From the NCBI GenBank assembly GCA_036489315.1, contig DASXFZ010000013.1, positions 1 to 64,000 on the forward strand: a stretch of DNA of 64,000 nucleotides, in the 5' to 3' direction. Of this stretch, positions 32,107 through 39,727 are shown in pieces. This DNA comes from Candidatus Cybelea sp. GTDB lineage: Bacteria; Vulcanimicrobiota; Vulcanimicrobiia; Vulcanimicrobiales; Vulcanimicrobiaceae. The position numbers were made by a program, and so were the translations under genes. Position 1 is the stretch's first letter. Each line of letters opens with the position of its first letter. The notes under the pieces are model-generated. The model saw only the letters and a list, made by a program, of their open reading frames with translations, did not search any database and was not told where the DNA came from.

Positions 32107-32256
32107 CGTAGCAGCGCCGCGGAACGCTTCGCCATCGAACCGCTCGTCGCTCCGCATCCTGCTCCGCTCCTGCTGCTCGGCCTCCTCGCTCCGCCATCCA
32201 TGGCTGCGCTCGTCGGTCCGAGCTTCTCCGGCAAAGCGTTCCGCGGCGCCGCTACG
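32107..32256. repeat. long inverted repeat between convergent genes
   Basis: Arms at 32107-32133 and 32230-32256 are complementary over 27 bp with two mismatches and enclose a 96-nt loop. The strongest part is AGCGCCGCGGAACGCTT against AAGCGTTCCGCGGCGCC. The loop carries the near-duplicate segments GCTCGTCGCTCCG and GCTCGTCGGTCCG. The element fills the gap between the CoA ligase and the convergent DUF4126 gene and overlaps the latter's stop by five bases. There is no T-run, so a classical terminator is doubtful; a small mobile or REP-like element is possible. Confidence 0.7.
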
Positions 32257-32824
32257 TACGGTGACTCGCTCGCACGCGCTTGTAGGCGCTGCGCGCGAGG
32301 ATGAAGAGCGCGGCTGCGAAGCAGAGCGCGAGAAATGCGGCGATGAACGGTGCGAAGAACGCGAGAATCGTTGCGACGATCGAGCCGCCGTCTTCGACGG
32401 TGCTGATTGCCGGATTGGCGATGCCGGCGGTCGTGAGCGTCGACGCGCCGCGTACTGAGGCGACCGCTGCGTGAATGCCGAGCGCGTTGAGCGCGCCGAG
32501 CACCATGAGCCCGGTGAGGACTTGCGGCGACTGCGCGTGCACCGATCCTCCAACTAAAACGGCGGCCGCGGCCGGTTTTACCGCGACGCCGATGACGTGC
32601 ATTAGGCTGTCGACGATCGGCACTTTATCGGCGATGAGTTCGAGCACGGCGATGCCGATCAGCGGCCACGTCACCTTGGCTCCGCCAAGCCACGCAAATC
32701 CCGGCGGCGAGTGTAGGAAGCCGAGATGGATCACGACGGCGAAGGCGGCCAGCGGAAGAAGGGCGCGTACGCCGGCGGTCGTCGTTAGCGCATACGCGAG
32801 CGCGTATTGGCTTGCCGCATCCAC
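32252..32824 (-). CDS. DUF4126-like membrane protein
   Basis: A 190-aa membrane protein. GTG 32824 is preceded by AAGGA at a proper distance and gives the start VDAASQYALAYALTTTAGVR. The pattern TTTAGVRALLPLAAFAVVIH, ELIADKVPIVDSLMH and GLMVLGALNALGIHA matches DUF4126 as I know it, with Gly-rich hydrophobic helices and a D-K-V-P loop. The C-terminal SAYKRVRASHRT is basic and cytoplasmic. Function unknown. It converges with the CoA ligase across the long inverted repeat. Confidence 0.75.
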   Translation of the reverse strand: MDAASQYALAYALTTTAGVRALLPLAAFAVVIHLGFLHSPPGFAWLGGAKVTWPLIGIAVLELIADKVPIVDSLMHVIGVAVKPAAAAVLVGGSVHAQSPQVLTGLMVLGALNALGIHAAVASVRGASTLTTAGIANPAISTVEDGGSIVATILAFFAPFIAAFLALCFAAALFILARSAYKRVRASHRT

Positions 32825-33005
32825 GCCGGAAGCTTCCTTGCCTTGCCAAGCCTGTCCCCCGCTTGCGGCGCCTTTTGAAGCAGGTCGGACCTCGCGTCGT
32901 CTCGGGGTACTGCTACGAGCGGATCGGTTTACCCGCAACCTGAGCGTCGTTCGTCGGCGCAACCCAAAGATTCAGCGAATCATTGGCAAATAGGGAACGC
33001 CAGAC

Positions 33006-33086
33006 ATGAACAACGACCACCCTGATATCCAGACCGAGCCGGCCTCGGTGGCGCCTCTACCGCCTCCGCCCTGGCGCTGGCAATGA
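33006..33086 (+). CDS. short Pro-rich open reading frame, possible leader or remnant
   Basis: A 26-codon frame starting ATG 33006 encodes a Pro-rich peptide ending PPPPWRWQ. Its stop overlaps the ATG of the next gene (ATGA at 33083-33086). It may be a short translated leader that couples to the downstream gene, or a remnant. The spacing of the ATGA overlap, shared by many real gene pairs here, is the only support; there is no homology evidence. Confidence 0.3.
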   Translation: MNNDHPDIQTEPASVAPLPPPPWRWQ

Positions 33087-33640
33087 GAATTAAGTTCCCG
33101 AACTACACGCGCGCAGTTACACTTGCACTCGCCTTTGTCTTTGTGCTGTGCGCCTCGGCGCAACAAGCTGATGCGGTTGAGCGTAGCGGCGTCTTTGTCG
33201 TTGGCTTGGAAACGGACAGGTCGACCTATGCGCTGGGACAACCAATAAAGCTTCGATTCACAATCCGCAATGTAACCGATGGCCCAATCTTTGCTACGAC
33301 CAATGTTCCCTGGGCGATGTTTAGCCTATCGGTCGTGGATTCCGGAAACCAGCCACTCTCTACAGAGGGAACCGAGGGTTATCGCATCTCGTCAGCCGAT
33401 CACCGAAGGTACGCGTCAGGCACGACTATCACCGTCCACTACACCGATCGAAACACCGGCCTAACCACGGCATGGGTTCCCATTAGCTTCTGGGGCTACA
33501 ACTTCACAACCCCTGGCAGATACGTGATAACGGCTACTCCGCATCTTTTGGGAATCCCGGAAGGCCCTGCCCCGCAGCAGTGGTTTACGACGTCGAGCGA
33601 CGATCGGTCTAATCCTGTCGTGATTACGATAAGTCGCTAG
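33083..33640 (+). CDS. exported protein with BsuPI-like domain
   Basis: A 185-aa secreted protein. The signal peptide is in RAVTLALAFVFVLCASAQQADA. The mature part begins VFVVGLETDRSTYALGQPIK followed by LRFTIRNVTDGPI, the beta-strand pattern of BsuPI (intracellular proteinase inhibitor-like) domains, and later has FWGYNFTTPGRYVITATPH. Codon choice is visibly less G+C-biased than in flanking genes (many A/T third positions), which may mean recent acquisition. Function as an inhibitor is not implied by this fold alone. Confidence 0.72.
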   Translation: MRIKFPNYTRAVTLALAFVFVLCASAQQADAVERSGVFVVGLETDRSTYALGQPIKLRFTIRNVTDGPIFATTNVPWAMFSLSVVDSGNQPLSTEGTEGYRISSADHRRYASGTTITVHYTDRNTGLTTAWVPISFWGYNFTTPGRYVITATPHLLGIPEGPAPQQWFTTSSDDRSNPVVITISR

Positions 33641-33727
33641 CTCGTCAAGCACTACGCCTTCCATGGGCCGATCGTTTGGGTCTTTAAGATGTGGGCGGCT
33701 TCGCACACTGTAGCCTTGAGGGCGCGT

Positions 33728-34129
33728 TTACGAAGCCGGCGGCAAAATCGCCGTGGCCTCGATTTCGACCTTTGCACCGTCTTCGAGCAGGTCGGCCACG
33801 ACGACGAGCGCCATTGCGGGATAGACCGCGCCGATGATCTCGCGATAGGCGCTCCCGAGCGCGGAGAGGCTCGCGCGATACTCATCTTTGTTGGTGACAT
33901 ACCAGGTAAGCCGCACGAGGTGCGCGGGTTCGCCGCCGGCGGCGCGCAGCACCGCGACGATGTTGCGCAGTGCTTGGCTCGCCTGTTCTGCAAAATCGCC
34001 CGAAACGAGCTCGTTGCGTTCGTTCCAGCCGATCTGTCCCGCGATCGCGAGATAGCGGCCTTCGCTTAAGACGCCGTTGGCGTAGCCGCTCGGGCGCGGC
34101 CACCCTTCTGGATCGATCCTGTTGCTCAC
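33728..34129 (-). CDS. RidA/YjgF family protein
   Basis: A 133-aa RidA-superfamily protein. RidA proteins hydrolyse reactive enamines/imines to ketones and ammonia; related members act as deaminases in aminoaromatic breakdown. Seen here are YLAIAGQIGWNE, the helix QASQALRNIVAVLRAAGG, VTNKDEYRA and a C-terminal VEIEATAILP. The Arg that binds carboxylate in RidA is not obvious in the usual R-x-C/T place (MALVVVADLLEDGAKVEIEA), so the substrate may differ. It overlaps the symporter gene by four bases and lies beside the aminobenzoate-CoA gene set. Confidence 0.88.
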   Translation of the reverse strand: MSNRIDPEGWPRPSGYANGVLSEGRYLAIAGQIGWNERNELVSGDFAEQASQALRNIVAVLRAAGGEPAHLVRLTWYVTNKDEYRASLSALGSAYREIIGAVYPAMALVVVADLLEDGAKVEIEATAILPPAS

Positions 34130-35583
34130 GTTGTGCCTCGCTTGAGAAGAAGTGTGAGTACGGCGCTCACCGCCAGGTTGAGCGCCAGGGAGTAGAGCGC
34201 GATGAAACCGGTTAGCGCACCGCCGAACGCGTGCAGCGCGTAGTTCGCGCTAAAGCCGCTCGCGTAGGCCATCGCGCAGCTGGCGATAAGACCGCAGGCC
34301 CAACCGGCGAGCAGCGCCTTGGGGTGAAACCAGCGCGTCCATAGGCCGAGCACGAAGGCGGGAAAGATCTGCAGCATCAGCGCGCCGCCCAAAAGCTGAA
34401 AGTCGATCGCGTACGGAACGGGGACGAAGAAGATGAAGAGCAGCGCGACCGCGCAGATAGCCAGCGTCAGCCGCTTCGCGATGACGGTCTCGACCTGCGA
34501 GCGCTGCAGCGAAAATTCGCGAAAGACGTTGCTTGCGAAGAGATTGGCGGCGCCGATGCTCATGATCGCTGCGGGGACGAGCGCGCCGATCGCGATCGCG
34601 GCGTCGGCCACGCCCACGAACCAGTTGGGAAAGAAGCGCGCGAAGAGCTGCGGTACGACGCTCGTCGTGTCTTTCGTCGAGATGCCGGCGGCCAGCGCGC
34701 AGTAGCCCAGCAGCGCGAGCAGTCCGAGCAGCAGCGAATAGATCGGCAGCAACGCCGCGTTGCGCCGAATCACCTCGCGGCTGCGCGCGGCGAGTACGCT
34801 CGTGATCGAGTGCGGGTAGATGAAGAGCGAGAGCGCCGAGCCGAACGCCATCGTCGCATAGGTGAAGTACTGCGGCGGCCCGAGGAAGATCGACGACGGT
34901 TTCGGACGGGCGGCCAATGCCGCCGCCGAGAGCGAGAATATGTGCCCCCAGCCCCCGAGCCGTGCGGGGATGACCGTGATCGCGGCGATGACGGTCACGT
35001 AGATCAGTATGTCCTTCACGAAGGCGATCATCGCCGGTGCGCGCAGGCCGCTCGTGTACGTGTAGGCGGCCAGCAGAACAAAGGCGACGGTCAGCGCGGG
35101 GAACGCGTGCATTGCTCCCAGCGTGCTGAACTGGCTGAAGACTGCCCGCATGCCGACGAGCTGTAAGGCGATGTAGGGGAGTGCCGCGACTACTCCGGTA
35201 AGCGCAATCGCGATCTCGAGCGCGCGGTCGTTGTAGCGATCGCGCACGAAGTCCGCGGTCGTCACGTAACCGCGATCTCGCGCGATGGTCCAGAACTTCG
35301 AAAGCACGATCAGCGCGATGGGATACGCGACCGTCGCGTAGGGCACGGCAAAGAATCCGAGCGCACCGACGCCGTAGACGAGCGCCGGAACGGCGACGAA
35401 CGTGTAGGCGGTGTAGAGATCGCCGCCGAGCAAGAACCAGGAAACGATCGTTCCGAAGCTGCGCCCGCCCAGTGCCCACTGTTCGAGGTCGCGCAGGTTT
35501 GCGCCGCCCCATCGCGCTGCGACGAAGCCGAGCGCCGTTACGCCCGTTACCGAGACGCCGAGGATCAGCGCCGCGCTAGACAC
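34126..35583 (-). CDS. sodium:solute symporter family protein
   Basis: A 485-aa SSS-family transporter with about 13 hydrophobic segments. N-terminal motifs are WALGGRSFGTIVSWFLLGGDLY and TAYTFVAVPALVYGVGALGF. GLRAPAMIAFVKDILIYVTV and AAIMSIGAANLFASNVFREF are also characteristic; together they resemble monocarboxylate permeases of the MctP type. It would import an organic acid with Na+ or H+. The DUF3311 partner upstream and RidA downstream make an operon-like trio, so anthranilate or a short carboxylate is a reasonable but unproven substrate. Confidence 0.88.
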   Translation of the reverse strand: MSSAALILGVSVTGVTALGFVAARWGGANLRDLEQWALGGRSFGTIVSWFLLGGDLYTAYTFVAVPALVYGVGALGFFAVPYATVAYPIALIVLSKFWTIARDRGYVTTADFVRDRYNDRALEIAIALTGVVAALPYIALQLVGMRAVFSQFSTLGAMHAFPALTVAFVLLAAYTYTSGLRAPAMIAFVKDILIYVTVIAAITVIPARLGGWGHIFSLSAAALAARPKPSSIFLGPPQYFTYATMAFGSALSLFIYPHSITSVLAARSREVIRRNAALLPIYSLLLGLLALLGYCALAAGISTKDTTSVVPQLFARFFPNWFVGVADAAIAIGALVPAAIMSIGAANLFASNVFREFSLQRSQVETVIAKRLTLAICAVALLFIFFVPVPYAIDFQLLGGALMLQIFPAFVLGLWTRWFHPKALLAGWACGLIASCAMAYASGFSANYALHAFGGALTGFIALYSLALNLAVSAVLTLLLKRGTT

Positions 35584-35767
35584 GCCCGTCTCTGGTCATC
35601 AGCACGACGATTCCGAGAAGGCCGGCGGTCACGAGGACCCACGCCAACTGATACCAGTAGAAGAAGGGCATCCCGAAGAGCGCGGGGGCCGCATGGTTAT
35701 ACAGCGGCGGGATGAGCGTCCCGATAAACGGCAAGACCAGCAGCAGGTACCAGCCGCGACGGCGCAT
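35576..35767 (-). CDS. DUF3311-like small membrane protein
   Basis: A 63-aa membrane protein with two hydrophobic spans (WYLLLVLPFIGTLIPPLYN and WYQLAWVLVTAGLLGIVVLM) separated by FGMPFFYWYQ. This matches DUF3311 proteins, which are regularly encoded directly before SSS-family permeases and are presumed accessory subunits. The reading frame can be extended upstream, but MRRRGWYLL at 35767 is the natural start. It overlaps the symporter gene by 8 bp. Confidence 0.82.
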   Translation of the reverse strand: MRRRGWYLLLVLPFIGTLIPPLYNHAAPALFGMPFFYWYQLAWVLVTAGLLGIVVLMTRDGRV

Positions 35768-35862
35768 CGGGCGCCTTTCTGCGTGAAGGTCGAACGTCCC
35801 GGCGAAGCAAAGCAAGGCCTGCAAGCTCGCAGATGCGTTCCAATGAGAAAGGGTCAGCCTAC

Positions 35863-36210
35863 ATGTCCGTAACCCCTCCAGCAAAAGATACTCCGTTCGG
35901 GTTAGAGCCGAACGTAGCGGCGGGACTCGCGTATCTTTTCTGCCTGCTCGGCGGCATCGTTATGCTCGTCGGCGGTGGAACCAACAAGTTTGTGAAGTGG
36001 GCCGCAGCTCAATCGATCACGATGTGGGCTCTCTACTTCGTCCTCTGGGTCATTTTGGGGTTCATTCACCTTCGGATCCTGTACCCGATCATCTGGCTTC
36101 TCTGGATCGTGCTCTGGGTCTGGACCACCGTGACAGGCTTCCAGGGTAAAGAGGTTCGCGTTCCCGGAATCGCCGAGCTCACGACCAGCATCTTCAAGGC
36201 TGCACTCTAA
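35863..36210 (+). CDS. DUF4870/Tic20-like small membrane protein
   Basis: A 115-aa membrane protein with three hydrophobic segments: VAAGLAYLFCLLGGIVMLVG, SITMWALYFVLWVILGFI and ILYPIIWLLWIVLWVWTTVTG. The arrangement, with FVKWAAAQS between the first two, is that of the DUF4870/Tic20-like group. ATG 35863 lies after AAAGGG and is preferred over an in-frame ATG at 35833. Divergent from the DUF3311 gene. Role unknown. Confidence 0.75.
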   Translation: MSVTPPAKDTPFGLEPNVAAGLAYLFCLLGGIVMLVGGGTNKFVKWAAAQSITMWALYFVLWVILGFIHLRILYPIIWLLWIVLWVWTTVTGFQGKEVRVPGIAELTTSIFKAAL

Positions 36211-37351
36211 CCGGATTGCGCGCCCCTCGCGGGCCGCGTATCCGCAGCAGAGGCCGTTCGAAACAGTAGGTCGTTACCGTCGCGAATGCGATGGTCGCCG
36301 CAAAGGCAAGTTCGGTATATCGGACTTGCCATTGCGTGTCGTAGTGCGGGTCCCCCCGATACGAGGGGATCTGATGCCATATCATCTCCCGGGCAATCAT
36401 TTGATGGTAGAGGTAGAGATTGTACGAGATCGTCGCGAGAAAACGCAGCGGCGGATTGTCGAGCAGCACTTGCCACCACTTCGGGCTGAACAGCGACCCC
36501 AGCGCGATTAACGCAAAGGCGAGGCCGAAGAGCGCCCGCCCGTGGATCTGCCAGACGCCGGCCCACTGGTCGGCAAAGCGAAAGTCGAAGACGCTCTCCA
36601 GCAACATCCAGAGCATCGCGAACCCGCCGAGCGCGACAAGCGGCGCGAGGTTACGCCGCAGCGCCGGCTTCGAGCGGGCGCTGAGCCCGACGAAGAGCTG
36701 CGCGCTGAGCATTCCGAAGGCGAAGATATCGAGATAGCCCGGCAGGTTCTCTTCGTACGTGGGAAAGAGCGTTGAAAAACAGCAGTGCGCCATCCAGACG
36801 CGCCACGCCCAGGCGATCGCGATCATCGCGCCGGCCGTAACGTACGGACGCCGAGCGAAGCACCACCAGATCAACGGGAAGACGCAATAAAATTCGACCT
36901 CGACGGCGAGCGTCCAGAGCACCCCGTTGATCGTTCCGAACCGTTCGGGAAACCAAGTGTGCACGAAGAGAAGGTGCGTCACCAGATCGGGCAGCGGCGC
37001 CGCTGAAGGTTGTACTTGCGCGTACCCGACGCAATAGGCGACCGCAATCGAGAGCACGTACGACGGCACGATCTTCATGAAGCGCCGCCAAGCGAAGTGC
37101 GCCCACGAGGGCCGCGGTGCGCCGCTGGCCCGCGATCGTACGAACGGATACGAGATAACGAAACCACTCAAAAAGAAGAAGAGCGTAACGCCGGCGAAGC
37201 CGGTCGCCGGCAGAAAGGCCAGCGACGGCGGCGGGCTGAGCCAGGAAAACTCCCAGACGTGGTACCAGAGCACGAGCAGAACCGCGAGGCCGCGCAACCC
37301 GTCTAAGACGCCGAGTCGCGCCTCCTCGCGAAGGGTTCCGCTTGCGGCCAT
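36194..37351 (-). CDS. acyltransferase family 3 (OafA-like) membrane protein
   Basis: A 385-aa integral membrane acyltransferase of the kind that O-acylates surface glycans, lipids or peptidoglycan. The N-terminal signature is LDGLRGLAVLLVLWYHVWEF with the catalytic-type His of WYH. LFFFLSGFVISYPFVR and FAWRRFMKIVPSYVLS follow, then about eight more spans and YNLYLYHQMIAREM. The acceptor is unknown. It converges on the DUF4870-like gene with a 17-bp overlap. Confidence 0.88.
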   Translation of the reverse strand: MAASGTLREEARLGVLDGLRGLAVLLVLWYHVWEFSWLSPPPSLAFLPATGFAGVTLFFFLSGFVISYPFVRSRASGAPRPSWAHFAWRRFMKIVPSYVLSIAVAYCVGYAQVQPSAAPLPDLVTHLLFVHTWFPERFGTINGVLWTLAVEVEFYCVFPLIWWCFARRPYVTAGAMIAIAWAWRVWMAHCCFSTLFPTYEENLPGYLDIFAFGMLSAQLFVGLSARSKPALRRNLAPLVALGGFAMLWMLLESVFDFRFADQWAGVWQIHGRALFGLAFALIALGSLFSPKWWQVLLDNPPLRFLATISYNLYLYHQMIAREMIWHQIPSYRGDPHYDTQWQVRYTELAFAATIAFATVTTYCFERPLLRIRGPRGARNPVRVQP

Positions 37352-37396
37352 GCCGCGAAATACGGTCGAACCTCCGGTCGGTCATTCTCAGCACCG

Positions 37397-37420
37397 TGTC
37401 ATCCTGAGCCTGTCGAAGGA
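37397..37420 (-). repeat. dispersed 24-bp repeat, inverted copy
   Basis: The exact reverse complement of the 24-bp copy at 61634-61657 (core CTTCGACAGGCTCAGGATGA). It is followed by a partial duplicate (TTGTCGAAGGAC), a sign of local duplication. It lies between the acyltransferase and the GntR-linked membrane gene. Confidence 0.8.
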
Positions 37421-37450
37421 TTGTCGAAGGACGCGTTTTGAACCAATGGG

Positions 37451-37486
37451 TTGACACAAAGCCGGCCTTTGTATTAGGGTGATGGT
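37451..37486 (+). promoter_or_regulatory. promoter and operator candidate for the GntR operon
   Basis: A perfect TTGACA at 37451-37456 is followed 17-18 nt later by a weak -10 (TTAGGG/TAGGGT), only about 10 nt from the ATG at 37490. That would give an almost leaderless mRNA. GTATTA (37471-37476) and TGGTAC (37483-37488) form an imperfect GTA...TAC inverted repeat over the -10 region. This is the sort of site used by YtrA-type GntR regulators. The match is short and the call tentative. Confidence 0.35.
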
Positions 37487-37489
37487 ACA

Positions 37490-38293
37490 ATGATTCCGCC
37501 ACACCACCACCACCCCGAGCTCATCCGCCTCACCATGGGACTGGCAATGGCTGCGACCGGCGTCGCCGCGTTGCGCTGGCCGCGATGCTTTGCCGGCATC
37601 GCCGGCACGTTCACCTGTTGGGCTGAGATGGGCGACGCGCAGCGCGAGCGGCTCGACCGTGTCGTGGCGGCGCGAGAACAGGCCGAAGGGGTCTCCCGCA
37701 ATTACGGCCGCGCCTTAGGCGTGAGCGCTTTCGCCTTGGCGGCGCTGGAGGCCGTGCCGAGCGTCCCGTTCGTGCTGCCCTATGCGCTCTTCTGTCTGGC
37801 GGGGTCGGCCGTCGCGCTGCTGGCCTATCTGCAGTTTCGGCGGGCGACCGAACAGCGCGTCGCCCCGCTGATCCGCCGTTCTCCGTTTTCCGCGCTGCCG
37901 CCGTTGCTGATCGCCTGCATCGCCGCGAGCTTCATCGTCGCGGTGCTCTTTGCGATCGAACCTCAGAATCGTATTGGGGCGATCGTCGTCGCGGCGTCGA
38001 CGCTCGTGCTCGGATTCGTTGCCTGGCGAATCGCCGCGGCGCCCGCGCTGCTGCTCGGCGTCGATCCGCAGTACGAATACGCGCTGGACGAACGCCTGCG
38101 CCTCGGCCGGGCGCGCAACGTTGCCGTGTTGGCCTGCGCGCCGGTGCTGGTTTTCTCCGCCCTTTCCGAACCCGGGCTACCGGAACAGTACGGCCTTTTC
38201 GGAACGGTCGCGATGGCGATTCTCATTGCCGCCTTCGTGGTAGCGCTCGCAGCGAGCATTCTTCCCCACTTCGGACGCGTGCGGGTGGCGTGA
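37490..38293 (+). CDS. hypothetical membrane protein linked to GntR regulator
   Basis: A 267-aa membrane protein. It starts with a His cluster (MIPPHHHHPE), which could bind metal. Hydrophobic segments include LTMGLAMAATGVAAL, FVLPYALFCLAGSAVALLAY, LPPLLIACIAASFIVAVLF, IVVAASTLVLGFVAWRIA and TVAMAILIAAFVVALAASIL. No family is recognised. The downstream GntR gene overlaps it by four bases, so regulator and membrane protein are co-expressed, as is usual for YtrA-type systems that sense envelope stress or antibiotics. Confidence 0.72.
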   Translation: MIPPHHHHPELIRLTMGLAMAATGVAALRWPRCFAGIAGTFTCWAEMGDAQRERLDRVVAAREQAEGVSRNYGRALGVSAFALAALEAVPSVPFVLPYALFCLAGSAVALLAYLQFRRATEQRVAPLIRRSPFSALPPLLIACIAASFIVAVLFAIEPQNRIGAIVVAASTLVLGFVAWRIAAAPALLLGVDPQYEYALDERLRLGRARNVAVLACAPVLVFSALSEPGLPEQYGLFGTVAMAILIAAFVVALAASILPHFGRVRVA

Positions 38294-38679
38294 GTCCGCT
38301 CTATCTGGTCGTCGATGCGGCCTTGGAGACTCCGCCCTACCAACAGCTCGCCGCGCAGATCCGCGCGGCGATCGAGCGAGGAGAGCTGCCGCCGGAGGCA
38401 CCTTTGCCAACTGTCCGCCAGCTTGCCGGCGATCTCGGCCTCGCACCCAACACCGTGGCGCGCGCGTACGGCGAACTGCAGTCCGAAGGCTGGCTCGTCG
38501 GCGATCGGCGACGCGGGACTCGGGTCGCGGGCGAGATCCCCGTCAACCGGCCGGCACGCCTGCGCAGCCTGCGGGAAGCGACGGAGAAATTCGTCACCTC
38601 CCTGCGCCACCGCGGCTTTTCGAGTGACGAAATCGCCGTCGAGTTGGCGCGTGCGGGCGTCGCCGGCCAGGAAATTTAG
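38290..38679 (+). CDS. GntR-family regulator, YtrA-like
   Basis: A 129-aa transcription regulator. The N-terminal winged helix is complete: PPYQQLAAQIRAAIERGELPP (split for length), LPTVRQLAGDLGLAPNTVARAY and ELQSEGWLVGDRRRGTRVA. Only some 50 residues follow, too few for a FadR, HutC or MocR effector domain, which fits the YtrA subgroup. It begins at GTG 38290 inside the stop of the membrane-protein gene. It probably represses its own operon, but no target has been shown. Confidence 0.88.
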   Translation: MSPLYLVVDAALETPPYQQLAAQIRAAIERGELPPEAPLPTVRQLAGDLGLAPNTVARAYGELQSEGWLVGDRRRGTRVAGEIPVNRPARLRSLREATEKFVTSLRHRGFSSDEIAVELARAGVAGQEI

Positions 38680-38701
38680 GCGCGCGCCGCTCGCTCGGCA
38701 T

Positions 38702-38730
38702 TTGACGCCCCCTGGGCGCCTTGATATAGT
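38702..38730 (+). promoter_or_regulatory. rpsL operon promoter
   Basis: TTGACG (38702-38707), 17 nt, TATAGT (38725-38730), preceded by TGA: the 9-mer TGATATAGT matches the group shared with rpoB, tuf and rplC. The leader to the TTG start is about 55 nt. Confidence 0.8.
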
Positions 38731-38792
38731 TGAGGCTCGGTCCCACCTGCGGGTGAGGCCGTTTCTGTGTCAGCGTGAGGAGCTTGTAGTTT

Positions 38793-39233
38793 TTGCCGAC
38801 CATCAACCAATTGGTGCGCCGCGGGCGTGAGAAGACCGAGCAGAAGGTCAAGACCCGGGCATTTCGCGTCATCTTGACGGGGCCCAAGCCGGGCCATCCC
38901 GATCTCCCGACGCGACAATTCGAAGTGACCGGCAATCCGCAGCGCCGCGGCGTCTGCACTCAAGTGAAAACGGTTACTCCCAAGAAGCCAAACTCGGCGC
39001 TGCGCAAAGTCGCTCGCGTTCGCTTGACCAATGGGGAAGAGGTGACCGCCTATATCCCGGGGATCGGGCACAACCTGCAGGAGCACTCGGTCGTGCTGGT
39101 CCGCGGCGGGCGCGTCAAGGATCTGCCGGGCGTCCGCTACCACATTATCCGCGGCACGCTCGATACGGCCGGGACGGCGAACCGCAAACAAGGGCGCTCG
39201 AAATACGGCGCCAAGCGCGAGAAAAAGAAGTAA
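38793..39233 (+). CDS. rpsL: 30S ribosomal protein S12 with N-terminal insertion
   Basis: S12 of the decoding centre, 146 aa against about 124 in most bacteria. The conserved blocks are intact: [54 protein letters not shown] and [13 protein letters not shown]. The extra length is an insertion of about 20 residues at roughly 25-45 (containing [19 protein letters not shown]), before GNPQRRGVC. Firmicute S12 has a different insert at the same place. The start is TTG with GAGGAG 11 nt before it. First gene of rpsL-rpsG-fusA. Confidence 0.96.
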   Translation: MPTINQLVRRGREKTEQKVKTRAFRVILTGPKPGHPDLPTRQFEVTGNPQRRGVCTQVKTVTPKKPNSALRKVARVRLTNGEEVTAYIPGIGHNLQEHSVVLVRGGRVKDLPGVRYHIIRGTLDTAGTANRKQGRSKYGAKREKKK

Positions 39234-39236
39234 AGG

Positions 39237-39707
39237 ATGCCACGCAAAGGACCCGCTCCCAAACGTCAGATTCTTCCGGACGGCAAGTTCAACTCGAAAG
39301 TGCTGGCGCGCTTCATCAATAAGGTGATGCTGCGCGGCAAGAAGTCGACGGCCGAGGGCATCACGTACGGTGCGCTCGATCTCGTCGCCGAGAAGACCGG
39401 CCGGGATCCGATGGAAGTTTTTTCACAAGCGCTCTCCAACGCGATGCCGCTGGTCGAGGTTCGTCCGCGGCGCGTCGGCGGCGCCACCTACCAAGTGCCG
39501 ATGGAAGTGCGTCCCGATCGCCGTCAGGCGATGGCGATGCGCTGGCTGATCGGTTTTGCCCGGGCTCGCGGCGGCCGCTCCATGGAGGAGAAGCTGGCCG
39601 GCGAGCTCCTCGACGCGTCCAACAACACCGGCGCGACGATCAAGAAGCGTGAAGACACGCACAAGATGGCCGAAGCGAACAAAGCTTTTGCCCATTATCG
39701 CTGGTAG
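39237..39707 (+). CDS. rpsG: 30S ribosomal protein S7
   Basis: S7, a primary 16S rRNA-binding protein of the 30S head, 156 aa, the usual length. It shows [49 protein letters not shown] and the C-terminal [21 protein letters not shown] (end of the protein). It starts 3 bp after rpsL and lies 20 bp before fusA, the standard str-operon order. Confidence 0.97.
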   Translation: MPRKGPAPKRQILPDGKFNSKVLARFINKVMLRGKKSTAEGITYGALDLVAEKTGRDPMEVFSQALSNAMPLVEVRPRRVGGATYQVPMEVRPDRRQAMAMRWLIGFARARGGRSMEEKLAGELLDASNNTGATIKKREDTHKMAEANKAFAHYRW

Positions 39708-39727
39708 AATTTCAAACTAAGAACACC

